Shown: positions 17,925 to 27,204, numbered from the stretch's first letter. The stretch is DNA of 64,000 bases from CAVXFB01 sp963760935 (GCA_963760935.1 CAVXFB010000003.1:868001-932000), one strand, 5' to 3'. Numbers and translations are program-made. Notes: generated from the sequence alone by a model not told the origin.

Positions 17925-19668
17925 ATGAGGCATGCGACGCGCGACGGTGTTATTCTAGGCATACGTATTTGCTTTATTTTGATACTAGCGATCTCTTCGT
18001 CGATCGCCTTCGCCGTTGATGTGCCCAAGTGGTCGACGTACGACATCAACTTGGCCTCCAATACTAGCTACTCGAACGGATACGCGTACGGTCCGAGTTC
18101 CGGGCTCACTGCCACATTTACCGGACCGGGCGGGGTCACGCAGACTGTCAGCGGCTTCTGGAACGGCGGCTCTAACTTTGACATTCGCTTCACGCCTACC
18201 GTGGAAGGATCCTGGACCTACACGACAAGTTCCGGCGACGGCAGCCTCAATGGCAAGACGGGTATGATCAATGCCACCGCGCCGAACGCTGGAGATCACG
18301 GCTTTTTGCGGCGTTGACCCCAACTACACGAACAGTTTCGTGTGGGACGATGGTACACGGTACTTCATGTGGGGGCAGACGTATTATGACTGGATGCAGT
18401 CCGTGTCGGTCAGCAACAATTACAAGACATCGGTCGACAACTCGCTTGCCTATGGGCTGAGCAAGATTCGCTTCGACGTCTATGCCTGCAATTATCCTGG
18501 CGAGCACAATGACTACCCTGACGCACAGCCTTACACTGGCTCCTCGACCAGCCCCAATCGTGACGTCCTGAATCTGGCCTACTGGCAAAAACTCGATGAG
18601 TTGGTTCAGTATATGGATTCAAAGGGTATGGTGGCAGACCTTATCGTCACAAATCCGTACCGCGACGGGCGACAGTTCGGAACGGACACGCAAAATGACC
18701 GTTTTGTGGACTATGTGCGCGCTCGCTACGCGGCTTATACCAACGTCACGTGGTGCGTGACCAATGAATGGAACTATGCAGCGGATGACACGTTCGCGTA
18801 CCCACAGAGTCAGGAGGATTTCAATCGGATGGGTGCGCTGCTTCGCAATAACGATCCTTGGATAAGCAATGGCACGTCGTTGCGCCCCCTGTCAATTCAT
18901 CAGCAAACGCGTATCGACTTCCAGTTCTTTGATGCCGCGTGGCCAACGCATTCCATCATTCAGTACAGTCCTCGCAATGGCGTCACTACCAACGGCGACC
19001 AATGGGGCAACGCGGGAATTGTGGCGAACCTCGGCCACAACATGCCGGTGGTCAATGATGAGTATGCCTATTTCGGCGAAGTCAACAACGGTCGGACGGT
19101 GACACGAAGCACACATCGCTACTGTATGTGGGGCGTGGCAGTGGCCGGCGGCTACGGCAGCACGGCCGACTTCTATGAAAACCCCAACGGCATGGGAATC
19201 CCCGAATCAACTGGCGATTGGGCCGACCGGACCGAATATAGTGACATCAAACACATGGTCGACTTCTTCACCACCAAGAATATCGAGTACTGGAAGATGT
19301 CCTCCGATAATGAGCTGAAGTCCAGCTCGCGGTCGCGAGACTATGTCCTGGCCGAACCGGGACACCAGTACGTCTTGTATACGGAGCGCGGGGCATCGAC
19401 AGTCCAGTTGGACCTCCGCGGGTATGACGACACAACGTTCAATGTCTGGAAATATGACCCGACCAATGGAGCAATGACTAGCCTCGCGCCCGTCGCGGGC
19501 GGAGCATGGCGCACTTTCAACCTCTCGGGAAACAACGCTTCCGGTTCGAGAGACTGGGTGCTGCTGGTGACCGCGGTCCACGCTCCGGAACCGGGCACTC
19601 TCGCATTGCTGGTGATTGGTGTCGCTGGGGTAGCATTCTATGTTTCGCGGCGAAGGCGTTCCGTCTGA
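17925..19668 (+). CDS. Secreted DUF5060/DUF4038-type glycoside hydrolase with PEP-CTERM anchor, frameshifted
   Basis: This exported protein of about 580 residues has an N-terminal signal peptide (CFILILAISSSIAFAVD). A beta-sandwich like DUF5060 follows (TATFTGPGG... IRFTPTVEGSWTYTTSS). The catalytic barrel resembles apiosidase-like DUF4038 proteins (FVWDDGTRYFMWGQTYYDWMQS, VTWCVTNEWNY with a candidate Glu, MPVVNDEYAYFGE with a second). The C-terminus is a PEP-CTERM sorting tail (PEPGTLALLVIG, hydrophobic helix, RRRR). The frame breaks at 18303-18312; dropping one T from the T5 run joins the frames. Polysaccharide cleavage is inferred from the family. It overlaps the convergent pabA end by 31 bp. 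Confidence 0.8.
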
Positions 19669-20261
19669 AGCGGCAGCGGCAGTGGTGTCGCTAGTCCTGC
19701 CAGAGTCAGAAATGCCCGCAGCAACTGGCAGCCGCAATCGGTGAGAATCGACTCCGGGTGAAACTGCAATCCGACCACCGGAAGGCTTCGGTGTTGAATC
19801 CCCATGATCGTGCCGTCGTCGGTGCGCGCAATGACTTCGAGACACGTAGGCAGCGATCCTTCGTCGACCACAAGCGAGTGGTAGCGGCCGCCGAGCAATG
19901 GATTGGACAAGCCGGCAAACATGCCGCGGCCGTTGTGGTGAATTAGCGATGCGCGGCCGTGCAGGGGCTCGTTGGCCCTGATTATCTTGCCGCCCAGCGC
20001 CGCCGCGATGGTTTGATGCCCCAGGCAAATGCCCAGTAGTGGCACGCTGCCGTACAGACGACGGACCAGTTCTAAGCCGCACCCGGCGCGATCGGGCGTA
20101 CATGGCCCCGGCGACAGAATGATGGCATCCGGCTTGAGAGCCGCGGCCATGTCAGCGTCGATGGCCGTATTGCGCACTACCTGTGTGACATGCCCTAATC
20201 GCTCGAAATATCGCGCAAGGTTGTATACGAAGCTGTCGTAGTTGTCGATCACAAGGATCAT
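19638..20261 (-). CDS. pabA: Aminodeoxychorismate synthase glutaminase subunit
   Basis: This 207-residue class I glutamine amidotransferase releases ammonia from glutamine for the partner synthase. The nucleophile Cys79 is in LLGICLGHQ, and the His168/Glu170 pair is in LQFHPES. The oxyanion and N-terminal segments (ILVIDNYDSFVYNLARY, LSPGPCTPDRAG) are typical. PabA and TrpG are nearly indistinguishable; the assignment to folate rests on the directly upstream pabB, whose stop overlaps this ATG (ATGA). The last ~20 residues are Leu/Pro-rich and overlap the convergent glycosidase gene. Confidence 0.88.
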   Translation of the reverse strand: MILVIDNYDSFVYNLARYFERLGHVTQVVRNTAIDADMAAALKPDAIILSPGPCTPDRAGCGLELVRRLYGSVPLLGICLGHQTIAAALGGKIIRANEPLHGRASLIHHNGRGMFAGLSNPLLGGRYHSLVVDEGSLPTCLEVIARTDDGTIMGIQHRSLPVVGLQFHPESILTDCGCQLLRAFLTLAGLATPLPLPLQTERLRRET

Positions 20262-21730
20262 AATAAATTCACAGCCTCACCGGCGGCCGGAGGAACGGCC
20301 GTCGTATCCGTGTCCAACGCTCTCAGCAAACCCTCCGCTTTGTGCCACGTCTCATCGTATTCCTGTTCGGGATCCGATTGGGCTACGATGCCGCCGCCGA
20401 CGGGAAATTGCCACCATCCGCGGCCCGCCGTAATCGTACGAATCAAGAGGCTCAGGTCCATCGAGCCGTCGAATCCGACATATCCTAGGGAGCCGCAGTA
20501 GGCGCCGCGGGCCGACGGCTCCAATTCGGTGATGATCTCCATCGCCCTCAACTTCGGGGCGCCGGTGATCGATCCACCAGGGAATGACGCCCGAAGCAAA
20601 TCGAGCGGCGAACACGCGTCGCGCAATTTCCCACAAACGGCCGAGACAAGGTGCATAACACACTCGTAAGTCTCCAAGCCGCAGAGTTGCGTAACGTGAA
20701 CGCTTTCCGGCGTGCATACGCGCGATAGATCGTTGCGCAGCAGATCGACGATCATCACGTTCTCCGCGCGATCTTTTTCACTAGCAAGCAGCTCGGCTTT
20801 CGACGCGCTGTCGCCGGCCGGATGGCCGGTTCGCGGCCGCGTGCCCTTAATCGGCCGAGTTTCGACGTGACCGCCTGAGACGTTGAGAAACCGCTCCGGC
20901 GACGCGCTAACGATTTGAAACTCGCCCAAATCGAAATAGCCGGACATCGGCGCGGGGTTGCAGCGGCGCAACCGTCGATAGAGCGATAACGCGTCGCCCC
21001 GGGCTGGCGTCAACAAGTGTTGCGCAAGATTCACCTGGAATACATCGCCGGCGTAGATGTAATCGATCGCCTGCTGCACCGCTGTCAGGTAGCCTTGTCG
21101 GGAGAAGCTGCTCGTAATGCCGGGCAAGCCGTCGATCGCGTATTGCGGCCCCGGAAGTCGTTGGGGCGGGCATTCGTATCTGTCCTCGGCCATCGCACTG
21201 GCGGTCGACAACCACCCCTTTGCCTGCACAAGTCGCTCTTCCGCGCGCCGTCGACGGCGATGCGGCTCGCTCTCGGGCCAGCCTTGTGAAATAATCCACG
21301 CCCGGCCCTCAACGTGATCAAATGCCAAGACGACGTCGTAAAAGCCGACCGCTAACGCCGGCACATGGAACTCATCCGATCGCGCCGGCGGCACAATTTC
21401 TAGACTTCGCCCAAGGTCGTAGCCAAACAGCCCCGCCACTCCGCCCTGAAATGGTGGCAGCCCTGGCACTGTGGTCGCCGCGTAAGCACCCATCCGCCGT
21501 GACAAGTCGCCCAGCGCATCGCTGCCGTCGGCCGGAATCTCGATGAAATCAAACGGATCGGCCGCAAGAAACGAGTATCGGCCCAACACGGGATGCCGCC
21601 GAGCACTATCGAGAAAAAGGCAGCGTGGCTGCCGCGCCCACGGCAGCAGCGCAACTTCCGGCTCGGCGCCGGAACGAGTTCTTCGACCAGTGGCAATAGC
21701 GGGTTGAACGAATTCACAGCTTGTCGACAT
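20258..21730 (-). CDS. pabB: Aminodeoxychorismate synthase component I
   Basis: This 490-residue chorismate-binding enzyme converts chorismate and ammonia to 4-amino-4-deoxychorismate for folate synthesis. The motif PIKGTRPR (293-300) has lysine (K295), the residue characteristic of PabB; anthranilate synthase TrpE has Ala there. Other core motifs are present: DVFQVNLAQ, SASPERFL, ASEKDRAENVMIVDLLRNDL, SFPGGSITGAPK and GSLGYVGFDG. The N-terminal ~200 residues match the variable half of the family. It forms a coupled two-gene unit with pabA. Confidence 0.9.
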   Translation of the reverse strand: MSTSCEFVQPAIATGRRTRSGAEPEVALLPWARQPRCLFLDSARRHPVLGRYSFLAADPFDFIEIPADGSDALGDLSRRMGAYAATTVPGLPPFQGGVAGLFGYDLGRSLEIVPPARSDEFHVPALAVGFYDVVLAFDHVEGRAWIISQGWPESEPHRRRRRAEERLVQAKGWLSTASAMAEDRYECPPQRLPGPQYAIDGLPGITSSFSRQGYLTAVQQAIDYIYAGDVFQVNLAQHLLTPARGDALSLYRRLRRCNPAPMSGYFDLGEFQIVSASPERFLNVSGGHVETRPIKGTRPRTGHPAGDSASKAELLASEKDRAENVMIVDLLRNDLSRVCTPESVHVTQLCGLETYECVMHLVSAVCGKLRDACSPLDLLRASFPGGSITGAPKLRAMEIITELEPSARGAYCGSLGYVGFDGSMDLSLLIRTITAGRGWWQFPVGGGIVAQSDPEQEYDETWHKAEGLLRALDTDTTAVPPAAGEAVNLL

Positions 21731-21893
21731 TCAGGGTGGGAACTCTTCTTTGTAGCCGTTGGATGGCCGGCCGGCAAGCAACCAATAATAATTGCGCGCC
21801 ACATGATCAGCCGAGGCAAAGACGGCTATTTCCCCATCCCATGCTTGGGAGTGCTCGCCGCAGATCAGATGGCGACGATCGGGCCGCTTGGCA

Positions 21894-22511
21894 CTACCGC
21901 ATACGATAGTACATATGAGCTTGGCAGCGGGGTGGGCCCCAGTAGCCGTATGGATAGGTTTCGACTATTACCGGCGGCGGAGCTTGCTCGACGACCACCG
22001 GCTGTGGCGCCGGCGGCGGACAGGCTTGCATCGTGGCGATCACTCGGGCGCTGACGCCTTGCTGTTGCAGCGTGATCAAATCGTTGGGCTGCAACTGGGC
22101 GGCCGTGCCGTGGGAACGGATATGATTGACAATCAGCTCCTCGTTGACGCCACCGCGGGTCATGGCGATCACGTCATTCGGCGTCACGGCCGTAGCGCTG
22201 ACTTGGCGGCCGAGCTGCTGGGCGATCATGGCGCGATTCTTGGCTTCGATCTCGTCCTGCCCGTGACCAATGGCGGCGCCGCTCAAGGCACCGACGCCGG
22301 CGCCGATGGCCGCGCCCGCTCCCGGATGCCCGACCGCGCTGCCGACGACCGCGCCGGTGCCCGCGCCGAGCAAACCGCCAAACAGTGCCCCTTGGTCCTG
22401 GTGATAGGGCGATGCACATCCAGCCGCTACGAGGACCAGCAGAGAACAACCGACGCAGAGCAACAAAGCGAAAGGCGTCCGTGCCACGATCTGCTCCTTC
22501 GAGGGAATCAT
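21894..22511 (-). CDS. Glycine-zipper lipoprotein
   Basis: This 205-residue lipoprotein has a hydrophobic signal ending in the lipobox LVAAGC. The mature region begins with a glycine-zipper domain (GALFGGLLGAGTGAVVGSAV, then GAGAAIGAGVGALSGAAIG), which often inserts in or spans the outer membrane. A helical segment and two repeated 'VTPNDVIAMT/LQPNDLITLQQQGVSARVI' motifs follow, the latter of a type frequent in planctomycete lipoproteins. The tail is Pro/Tyr/Arg-rich. MIPSKEQIV is preferred as the start because it gives a standard signal length. The role is probably structural, in the envelope. Confidence 0.7.
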   Translation of the reverse strand: MIPSKEQIVARTPFALLLCVGCSLLVLVAAGCASPYHQDQGALFGGLLGAGTGAVVGSAVGHPGAGAAIGAGVGALSGAAIGHGQDEIEAKNRAMIAQQLGRQVSATAVTPNDVIAMTRGGVNEELIVNHIRSHGTAAQLQPNDLITLQQQGVSARVIATMQACPPPAPQPVVVEQAPPPVIVETYPYGYWGPPRCQAHMYYRMR

Positions 22512-22636
22512 AATGACCGCCGCGTCCATGCAGCGTGCATCGAAGCGGGCGAAATTATCGGACGTTCAACGCCGCCCGTCAAGAAGGACTGGGCTGGTTA
22601 CGCAAAATGCGCGGCAACCAATTAGGCGGGGTGCCA

Positions 22637-24904
22637 TCAGAACTCATCGTAGGCGATCTGGCCATCAGGCACATCGAGGCTCCGCAACAGCTTCACGGCA
22701 GCTTGAATCATGGCCGGCGGTCCGCAGAGGTAGTATTCGATGCGGGTGGGATCGGGTTGGTGGACGAGGTAATTGTCCCGCAATACTTCGTGGATGAAGC
22801 CAGTATGCGATTTCCAATTATCAGCCGGCCGAGGCTCGGAGAGGGCGAGGTGGAAACTGAAATTGGGAAATTCTTTCGCGAGACGCTCGAAGTAATCTCG
22901 ATAATAGCATTCCTGCAACGACCGGGCGCCATACCAGAAACTGATGCGACGCGTGGTCTTCTCGGTTTCAAAGAGATGAACAAGGTGCGAGCGGAGCGGG
23001 GCCATGCCAGCGCCGCCGCCAACATATACCATTTCGCTCGCGCCGGGTTTGATATGAAACGTGCCATAAGGTCCGATGGCGCTAATTCGATCACCGGGTT
23101 TCAAGCGGTGAATGTACGATGAACCGGCGCCGGCACTGCAATCCTGGCCGTGCGGAGGCATGCTGATGCGAACATTGAATCGCAGTTGCGTATCCACCCC
23201 CGGGTTGCTCGCGAGCGAGAAGTTGCGGCGGATAGGAGTGGGATTCTCCGCGCGAAAATCGAAAATGTCTCGGGCTTCCCAAATCTCGGCGAAGGGGGCG
23301 CTGACGGCGATTTCGCGGAATGACAACTCGTCGTACGCCGGAATATCGAACTGCAAGTAATCGCCTGGTCGGTAATCGGGCAATGGCGATCCGGGTTCAG
23401 CTTCCAGGATAAGTTCCTTGATGAACGTAGCGACGTTGTCGTTGCTGACGACGCGAAATCGGAACGTGGTGCCGGGCTGACTGAGACCACAACCACCGGG
23501 GGAACTCACGTCGAGAAATATCTTTCCGTCGTGTTCGCGGGCTCGATAGGTTTTCAACGCAACGCAGGCGGGTTGGCGTTGCGGTGAACCGTCGGTGATA
23601 TCGAAGCGTCCGTTGTGCTTAGAGCACTCGACAATTGTGCCACTAATAAATCCATCAACAAGGTGCGCGTTGCTATGAGTGCAGATGCCATCAGTGGCGT
23701 ATAACTGACCGTCCGCCGTGCGATAGATGGCGTAGGTTCCGCTTTCGTGGTCGAAGCGGATGATGCATTCTTTTCGCAGGAAAGCGCTGACGCAAACCTC
23801 GACCCAACCATTGATCGGCTGCCCCTTGGCAGTGAAGACAGGTGAAGCTGGCGAGCCGGTGGGCAGAAGGGTTGGCGTGGGCAGCGGCCGCTTGACGTAG
23901 TACGTCGGGTCGCGGAGTTGCCGGAGGACGGCCGGAAGGATTTCACGCCACGCTTCGAGAAGCCCATTGTACGGCTTGGGCATGTCTGCTTTCACCAATT
24001 CGTGGAGGCGCGGGAGGTTGTGGTACGGCACCAGTGGGAACATGTGGTGTTCCACGTGGTAGTTCATGTTCCAATACAAATAGCGGTGCACAAAGTTCAT
24101 GTAGACCGTCCGACAATTGAGCCGATGGTCGAGCACATTTTCAGCCAGGCCCGCGTGCTGGGTGTAGCCGTAAATGGGCATGAGCCAGGTGCCGTAGATC
24201 GCGGGCAAGCCGATATACATGAGTGGAAGTATGCTGCCCGTCGAGATCGACGCAGCAATAACGCTCACGTAAATCAGCACATAGATGCGAGCCCGAAGGA
24301 AGACTTTTCCGTACTCCGATTCCGGAATAAACGTCTTCTCTTCCGGCGCGAGACGTCCTGTGCTATGCAGGAGGATTTGCCGGAAGAAGCGATAACTTGG
24401 TGAGATGCCGCAAAAAGTGAGGCAAATCGCGAATAGACTTGGCGGCCGCGGCACAGCAATTTCTGGGTCCCGTCCGACAATCAGGGTGTCGCTGTGGTGG
24501 CGAGCATGGCTCCATCGCCATCGCGTCGATTCACGCAGGACCATGAACGAGGCGATTTCGTAGAGCACGTTGTTCATCCAGTCGGTCTTGAAGGCAGTGC
24601 CATGACTGGTCTCGTGCCAACGGGAGTCGGAGCTCGAGGCGTAGAGCACGCCGTAGATCATGAACGGAATAATGGCCCACCATGTACCCCAGAGCGCGAA
24701 ACCACAGACACCGGCAGCCGCAATCAACGCGAACCAGAGGAGCGTATCGCGAATGGCGGGGCCATCCTTCCGGTCAAGCAGTTTGCGATACTCTTGCCTC
24801 GGTAAGGCAGAGGCGTACCAAGTCGCTTCGGCCAATCCCTTTTCAATGGCCAGCACAGTGTCTTCGCCAACAAGGCTGTAATCGCACAGTGGTGTTTTCT
24901 TCAC
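22637..24904 (-). CDS. Fatty acid desaturase fused to Rieske and NqrF-like reductase domains
   Basis: This 755-residue protein joins three modules. Residues 1-340 are a membrane desaturase/hydroxylase with His boxes HETSH (97-101), HARHH (133-137) and HVEHH (283-287). Residues 360-470 form a Rieske [2Fe-2S] domain with C408-x-H410 and C427-x2-H430. Residues 480-755 form a flavin reductase with the FAD motif RNFSLAS (560-566), NAD motif GGGAGMAP (629-636) and CGPPAM, most like the C-terminal half of NqrF. Electrons could flow from NADH through FAD and the Rieske cluster to the di-iron site in one chain. The start is GTG. Desaturation or hydroxylation of an acyl lipid is the likely chemistry; the substrate is unknown. 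Confidence 0.85.
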   Translation of the reverse strand: MKKTPLCDYSLVGEDTVLAIEKGLAEATWYASALPRQEYRKLLDRKDGPAIRDTLLWFALIAAAGVCGFALWGTWWAIIPFMIYGVLYASSSDSRWHETSHGTAFKTDWMNNVLYEIASFMVLRESTRWRWSHARHHSDTLIVGRDPEIAVPRPPSLFAICLTFCGISPSYRFFRQILLHSTGRLAPEEKTFIPESEYGKVFLRARIYVLIYVSVIAASISTGSILPLMYIGLPAIYGTWLMPIYGYTQHAGLAENVLDHRLNCRTVYMNFVHRYLYWNMNYHVEHHMFPLVPYHNLPRLHELVKADMPKPYNGLLEAWREILPAVLRQLRDPTYYVKRPLPTPTLLPTGSPASPVFTAKGQPINGWVEVCVSAFLRKECIIRFDHESGTYAIYRTADGQLYATDGICTHSNAHLVDGFISGTIVECSKHNGRFDITDGSPQRQPACVALKTYRAREHDGKIFLDVSSPGGCGLSQPGTTFRFRVVSNDNVATFIKELILEAEPGSPLPDYRPGDYLQFDIPAYDELSFREIAVSAPFAEIWEARDIFDFRAENPTPIRRNFSLASNPGVDTQLRFNVRISMPPHGQDCSAGAGSSYIHRLKPGDRISAIGPYGTFHIKPGASEMVYVGGGAGMAPLRSHLVHLFETEKTTRRISFWYGARSLQECYYRDYFERLAKEFPNFSFHLALSEPRPADNWKSHTGFIHEVLRDNYLVHQPDPTRIEYYLCGPPAMIQAAVKLLRSLDVPDGQIAYDEF

Positions 24905-25161
24905 GGGAGACGAGGCTCGGACTTTGCCCGCGATAGCGCTAGTAGAAGCTGCTTAAGATCTTTACGGCCGGCAGCCGCGAACGAACGAGTTTCAGCGAAC
25001 ACGGAACTGTCCAATCCATCGTTGCAATATACGCTATTGTGGCGGAACCGGTCACTTCTGTAAACCATTTTGCGTCGAGGAAAAACGCACGCTTGGGCAC
25101 CGATGATCCCTCGCAGCCATGGCTGCCTACATAGACCGTAGCAAAAATCAGGCATTGGCCC

Positions 25162-25190
25162 TTGCCGGCTTGGCGAGGTTGGTCTACAAT
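25162..25190 (+). promoter_or_regulatory. Sigma70-type promoter for the metB leader
   Basis: A near-consensus -10 TACAAT at 25185-25190 is preceded by TTGCCG at 25162-25167 with a 17-nt spacer. Transcription would start near 25197, right at the beginning of the SAM-II-like aptamer. Confidence 0.65.
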
Positions 25191-25195
25191 AGTGG

Positions 25196-25241
25196 GGACT
25201 GGGATTTGCGGCCGCTTGCAGCCAGAAACTGCTAAAGTGCC
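25196..25241 (+). ncRNA. SAM-II-like (metA-type) riboswitch aptamer
   Basis: The conserved blocks of the SAM-II aptamer appear in order: a P1 arm CTGG (25199-25202), GATTTG (25203-25208), CTTGCAG (25215-25221), the P1 return arm CCAG (25222-25225) and the 3' GCTAAAG (25231-25237). CTGC at 25229-25232 can pair with the loop GCAG, giving the expected pseudoknot. P1 is short at 4 bp. It lies upstream of a cystathionine gamma-synthase gene, the class of gene that SAM-II controls. The assignment rests on remembered consensus and was not scored with a covariance model. Confidence 0.65.
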
Positions 25242-25273
25242 ATCGCTCGATGTTGGCTTTGCCGAGGAGCGAT
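25242..25273 (+). other. Second hairpin in the metB leader
   Basis: Arms ATCGCTC (25242-25248) and GAGCGAT (25267-25273) pair perfectly around an inner GGC-TTT-GCC stem. GTTG in its loop can also pair with CAAC just downstream. It separates the aptamer from the terminator and may participate in the switch. Confidence 0.55.
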
Positions 25274-25293
25274 TCAACTTGAAAGAAGCATTG

Positions 25294-25329
25294 CCGCGAC
25301 TGCCCCTAGTGGCCCAGTCGCGGTTTTTT
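25294..25329 (+). terminator. Intrinsic terminator in the metB 5' leader
   Basis: A perfect 9-bp stem CCGCGACTG (25294-25302)/CAGTCGCGG (25315-25323) is followed by six T residues (25324-25329). No plus-strand gene ends upstream, so the terminator lies between the promoter and the gene and probably acts as the expression platform of the riboswitch. Confidence 0.85.
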
Positions 25330-25463
25330 ATTGTCACTACCATTGAGTCCTGCACTGGTAATGGAACGAGGGCTCGTGAAACGAGCCCGGTTTCCCGGGA
25401 GAAAACGTCGGCACTGTTCCATAATCAACCACGGAATCAATAAACTCGCTTGGAGAGCCTTTT

Positions 25464-26741
25464 ATGAGCATTAAGTCCGACCGCCCAGCTCCTTCGCCTT
25501 CGGAAGGGTTCTCCACCCGAGCCGTCCATGCCGGCGAAGAGCGGCAGAAGCCCGGCCACTCGATCACCGACCCGATCTTCTGTTCGTCGACCTTCACGTT
25601 CGCCGACACGCAGGCCGCGCTGGATTTTGTGGCCGAAAAGCAACTGCGCGACGAATACGCCCGCTATGGCCATCCCGGCGAAAGGGTGGCCGAGCGAAAG
25701 TTGGCCGCCTTGGAGGGAGGCGAAGCGGCTGTGCTCTACGCCTCGGGCATGGCGGCCATCGTCGGGCTCTTCTTGGCCAAGCTCAAGGCCGGCGATGAAA
25801 TCCTGATGTTCAACGAGTGCTATCAGCGCACCCGTGAGTTCTGCCAAAGCTACCTGACGAACTTTGGCATCGTGACTCGCTTGGTGCCGGTCTGCGACTA
25901 CGATGCCCTGGAGCGTGCGATTACGCCGGCAACGCGGCTGCTCGTTAGCGAATCGCCCACCAATCCGCATTTGAGCGTGGTCGATTTGGAACGGCTGGCT
26001 GAACTGGGACGACGGCACGGCGTCGAGACCATGATCGACGCCACTCTGGCCACGCCGTACAACGTGCGGCCATTGGAATACGGCATCGACTACGTGGTCC
26101 AGTCATGCACCAAGTATCTGGCCGGCCACAACGACGCGCTCGGCGGCGCGGTCATCGCTTCCGCCGAGAAACTCGAGTCGGTGCGCAAACTTCGCGGCTT
26201 CCTGGGCTCGGTCAACGGACCCCACAACGTTTTTCTGTTGCTCCGCGGGCTGAAGACGTTCGAATTGCGGATGCAGCGGCACAATGAGAATGGCCAGGCG
26301 GTGGCCGAGTTCCTCGCAGCCCATCCGCGGGTCGAGAAGGTGTTCTACCCCGGCCTGCCTAGCCATCCGTACTACGAGGTTGCCCGGCAGACAATGCGCG
26401 GTTTCGGCGGGCTGGTGACGTTCCTGGTGAAGAATGCCGACGCTCGCCAAACCGCTGCCGTGGTCGACGCCGTGCGCATTCCGCGCATCGGACCGAGCCT
26501 TGGCGGCGTCGAATCGCTCATCGAGCAGCCGTTGGTGATAAGCTACCACGACTTCAGTGCCGAAGATCGTCGCAACTACCGGATCCCCGACAATATGATT
26601 CGTCTCTCCTGTGGCATCGAAAACAGCGAAGACCTGATCGCCGATTTGAAACAGGCGTTGGAGGTGAGGGGCTGGGGGCTATGGATTAGGACAGCGGCTA
26701 CTGCAACGCGTGAAGGCCTTCGCGCTGTCGTGCCGTGTTGA
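25464..26741 (+). CDS. metB: Cystathionine gamma-synthase (Cys/Met metabolism PLP enzyme)
   Basis: This 425-residue PLP enzyme joins an activated homoserine with cysteine in methionine synthesis. The PLP lysine is K217 in QSCTKYLAGHNDALGG. TRAVHAGEE, ARYGHPGERVAERKLAALEG (PLP phosphate contact), LYASGMAAI and SESPTNPHLSVVD are all present. PRIGPSLGGVESLIEQP near the C-terminus resembles plant-type cystathionine gamma-synthase (PSFGGCESIVDQP). Control by the upstream SAM-II-like leader supports a methionine role. The ATG at 25464 has a weak GGAGAG site. The last ~25 residues are not family-like and overlap the convergent gene by 44 bp. A gamma-lyase or sulfhydrylase is the alternative. Confidence 0.82.
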   Translation: MSIKSDRPAPSPSEGFSTRAVHAGEERQKPGHSITDPIFCSSTFTFADTQAALDFVAEKQLRDEYARYGHPGERVAERKLAALEGGEAAVLYASGMAAIVGLFLAKLKAGDEILMFNECYQRTREFCQSYLTNFGIVTRLVPVCDYDALERAITPATRLLVSESPTNPHLSVVDLERLAELGRRHGVETMIDATLATPYNVRPLEYGIDYVVQSCTKYLAGHNDALGGAVIASAEKLESVRKLRGFLGSVNGPHNVFLLLRGLKTFELRMQRHNENGQAVAEFLAAHPRVEKVFYPGLPSHPYYEVARQTMRGFGGLVTFLVKNADARQTAAVVDAVRIPRIGPSLGGVESLIEQPLVISYHDFSAEDRRNYRIPDNMIRLSCGIENSEDLIADLKQALEVRGWGLWIRTAATATREGLRAVVPC

Positions 26742-27204
26742 CTTGAGCCAGCGCCCGTGGCTCCTGCTTGAGCAGCTTGATCACTTGCGAGACACTGCAC
26801 CCGAGTTCTTCCACGGCGACCTTGGGATCGAACCGAGCAGAGGCGATCGCATCCAGCGCTTCGGCCAGAATAGCGGGAAAATCTTCGTGCAACGTGCTCA
26901 CGTCGATGCGCCCGGCACGGCACCGCGACTTCCACAGTGCGCTCGGCGCATCACGCGTTGTCCGAACCTCCAACGCCAGATTGACCCGCAGCCGCCGCAA
27001 TGCTTCGGCACGGTTTTCCGATTGGCTGCGTCGCTCGTTGGCTTCCGCTTTGATACCGGTCGGCCTGTGAAGGAGCACAACGGCCGTCGAAACCTTGTTG
27101 CGATGCTGGCCGCCCGGTCCGGAGCGGCGGAGAAACTGCGCCTCGCACTCCCGAAGCAAGATGTCGGGCGCGAGAGCCGCGGGATGGCAGTTTTCCTCAG
27201 GCAT
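26698..27204 (-). CDS. Release-factor-like GGQ protein (ArfB/PrfH-type)
   Basis: This 168-residue protein contains the class I release factor catalytic domain: RSGPGGQHRNKVSTAVVL with the GGQ motif that triggers peptidyl-tRNA hydrolysis, then GIKAEANERRSQSENRAEALRRLR. It lacks the codon-recognition domains of RF1/RF2. Instead it ends in a helix-turn-helix-like tail (VEELGCSVSQVIKLLKQEPRALAQVN). It is therefore probably a ribosome-rescue factor, though its trigger is unknown. The start MPEENCH gives a normal length for this stand-alone family. Confidence 0.8.
   Translation of the reverse strand: MPEENCHPAALAPDILLRECEAQFLRRSGPGGQHRNKVSTAVVLLHRPTGIKAEANERRSQSENRAEALRRLRVNLALEVRTTRDAPSALWKSRCRAGRIDVSTLHEDFPAILAEALDAIASARFDPKVAVEELGCSVSQVIKLLKQEPRALAQVNTARQREGLHALQ

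Noticed and set aside
20258..21730. Anthranilate synthase component I (trpE)
   Set aside because: The active-site motif is PIKGT with Lys, characteristic of PabB, rather than the PIAGT typical of TrpE.
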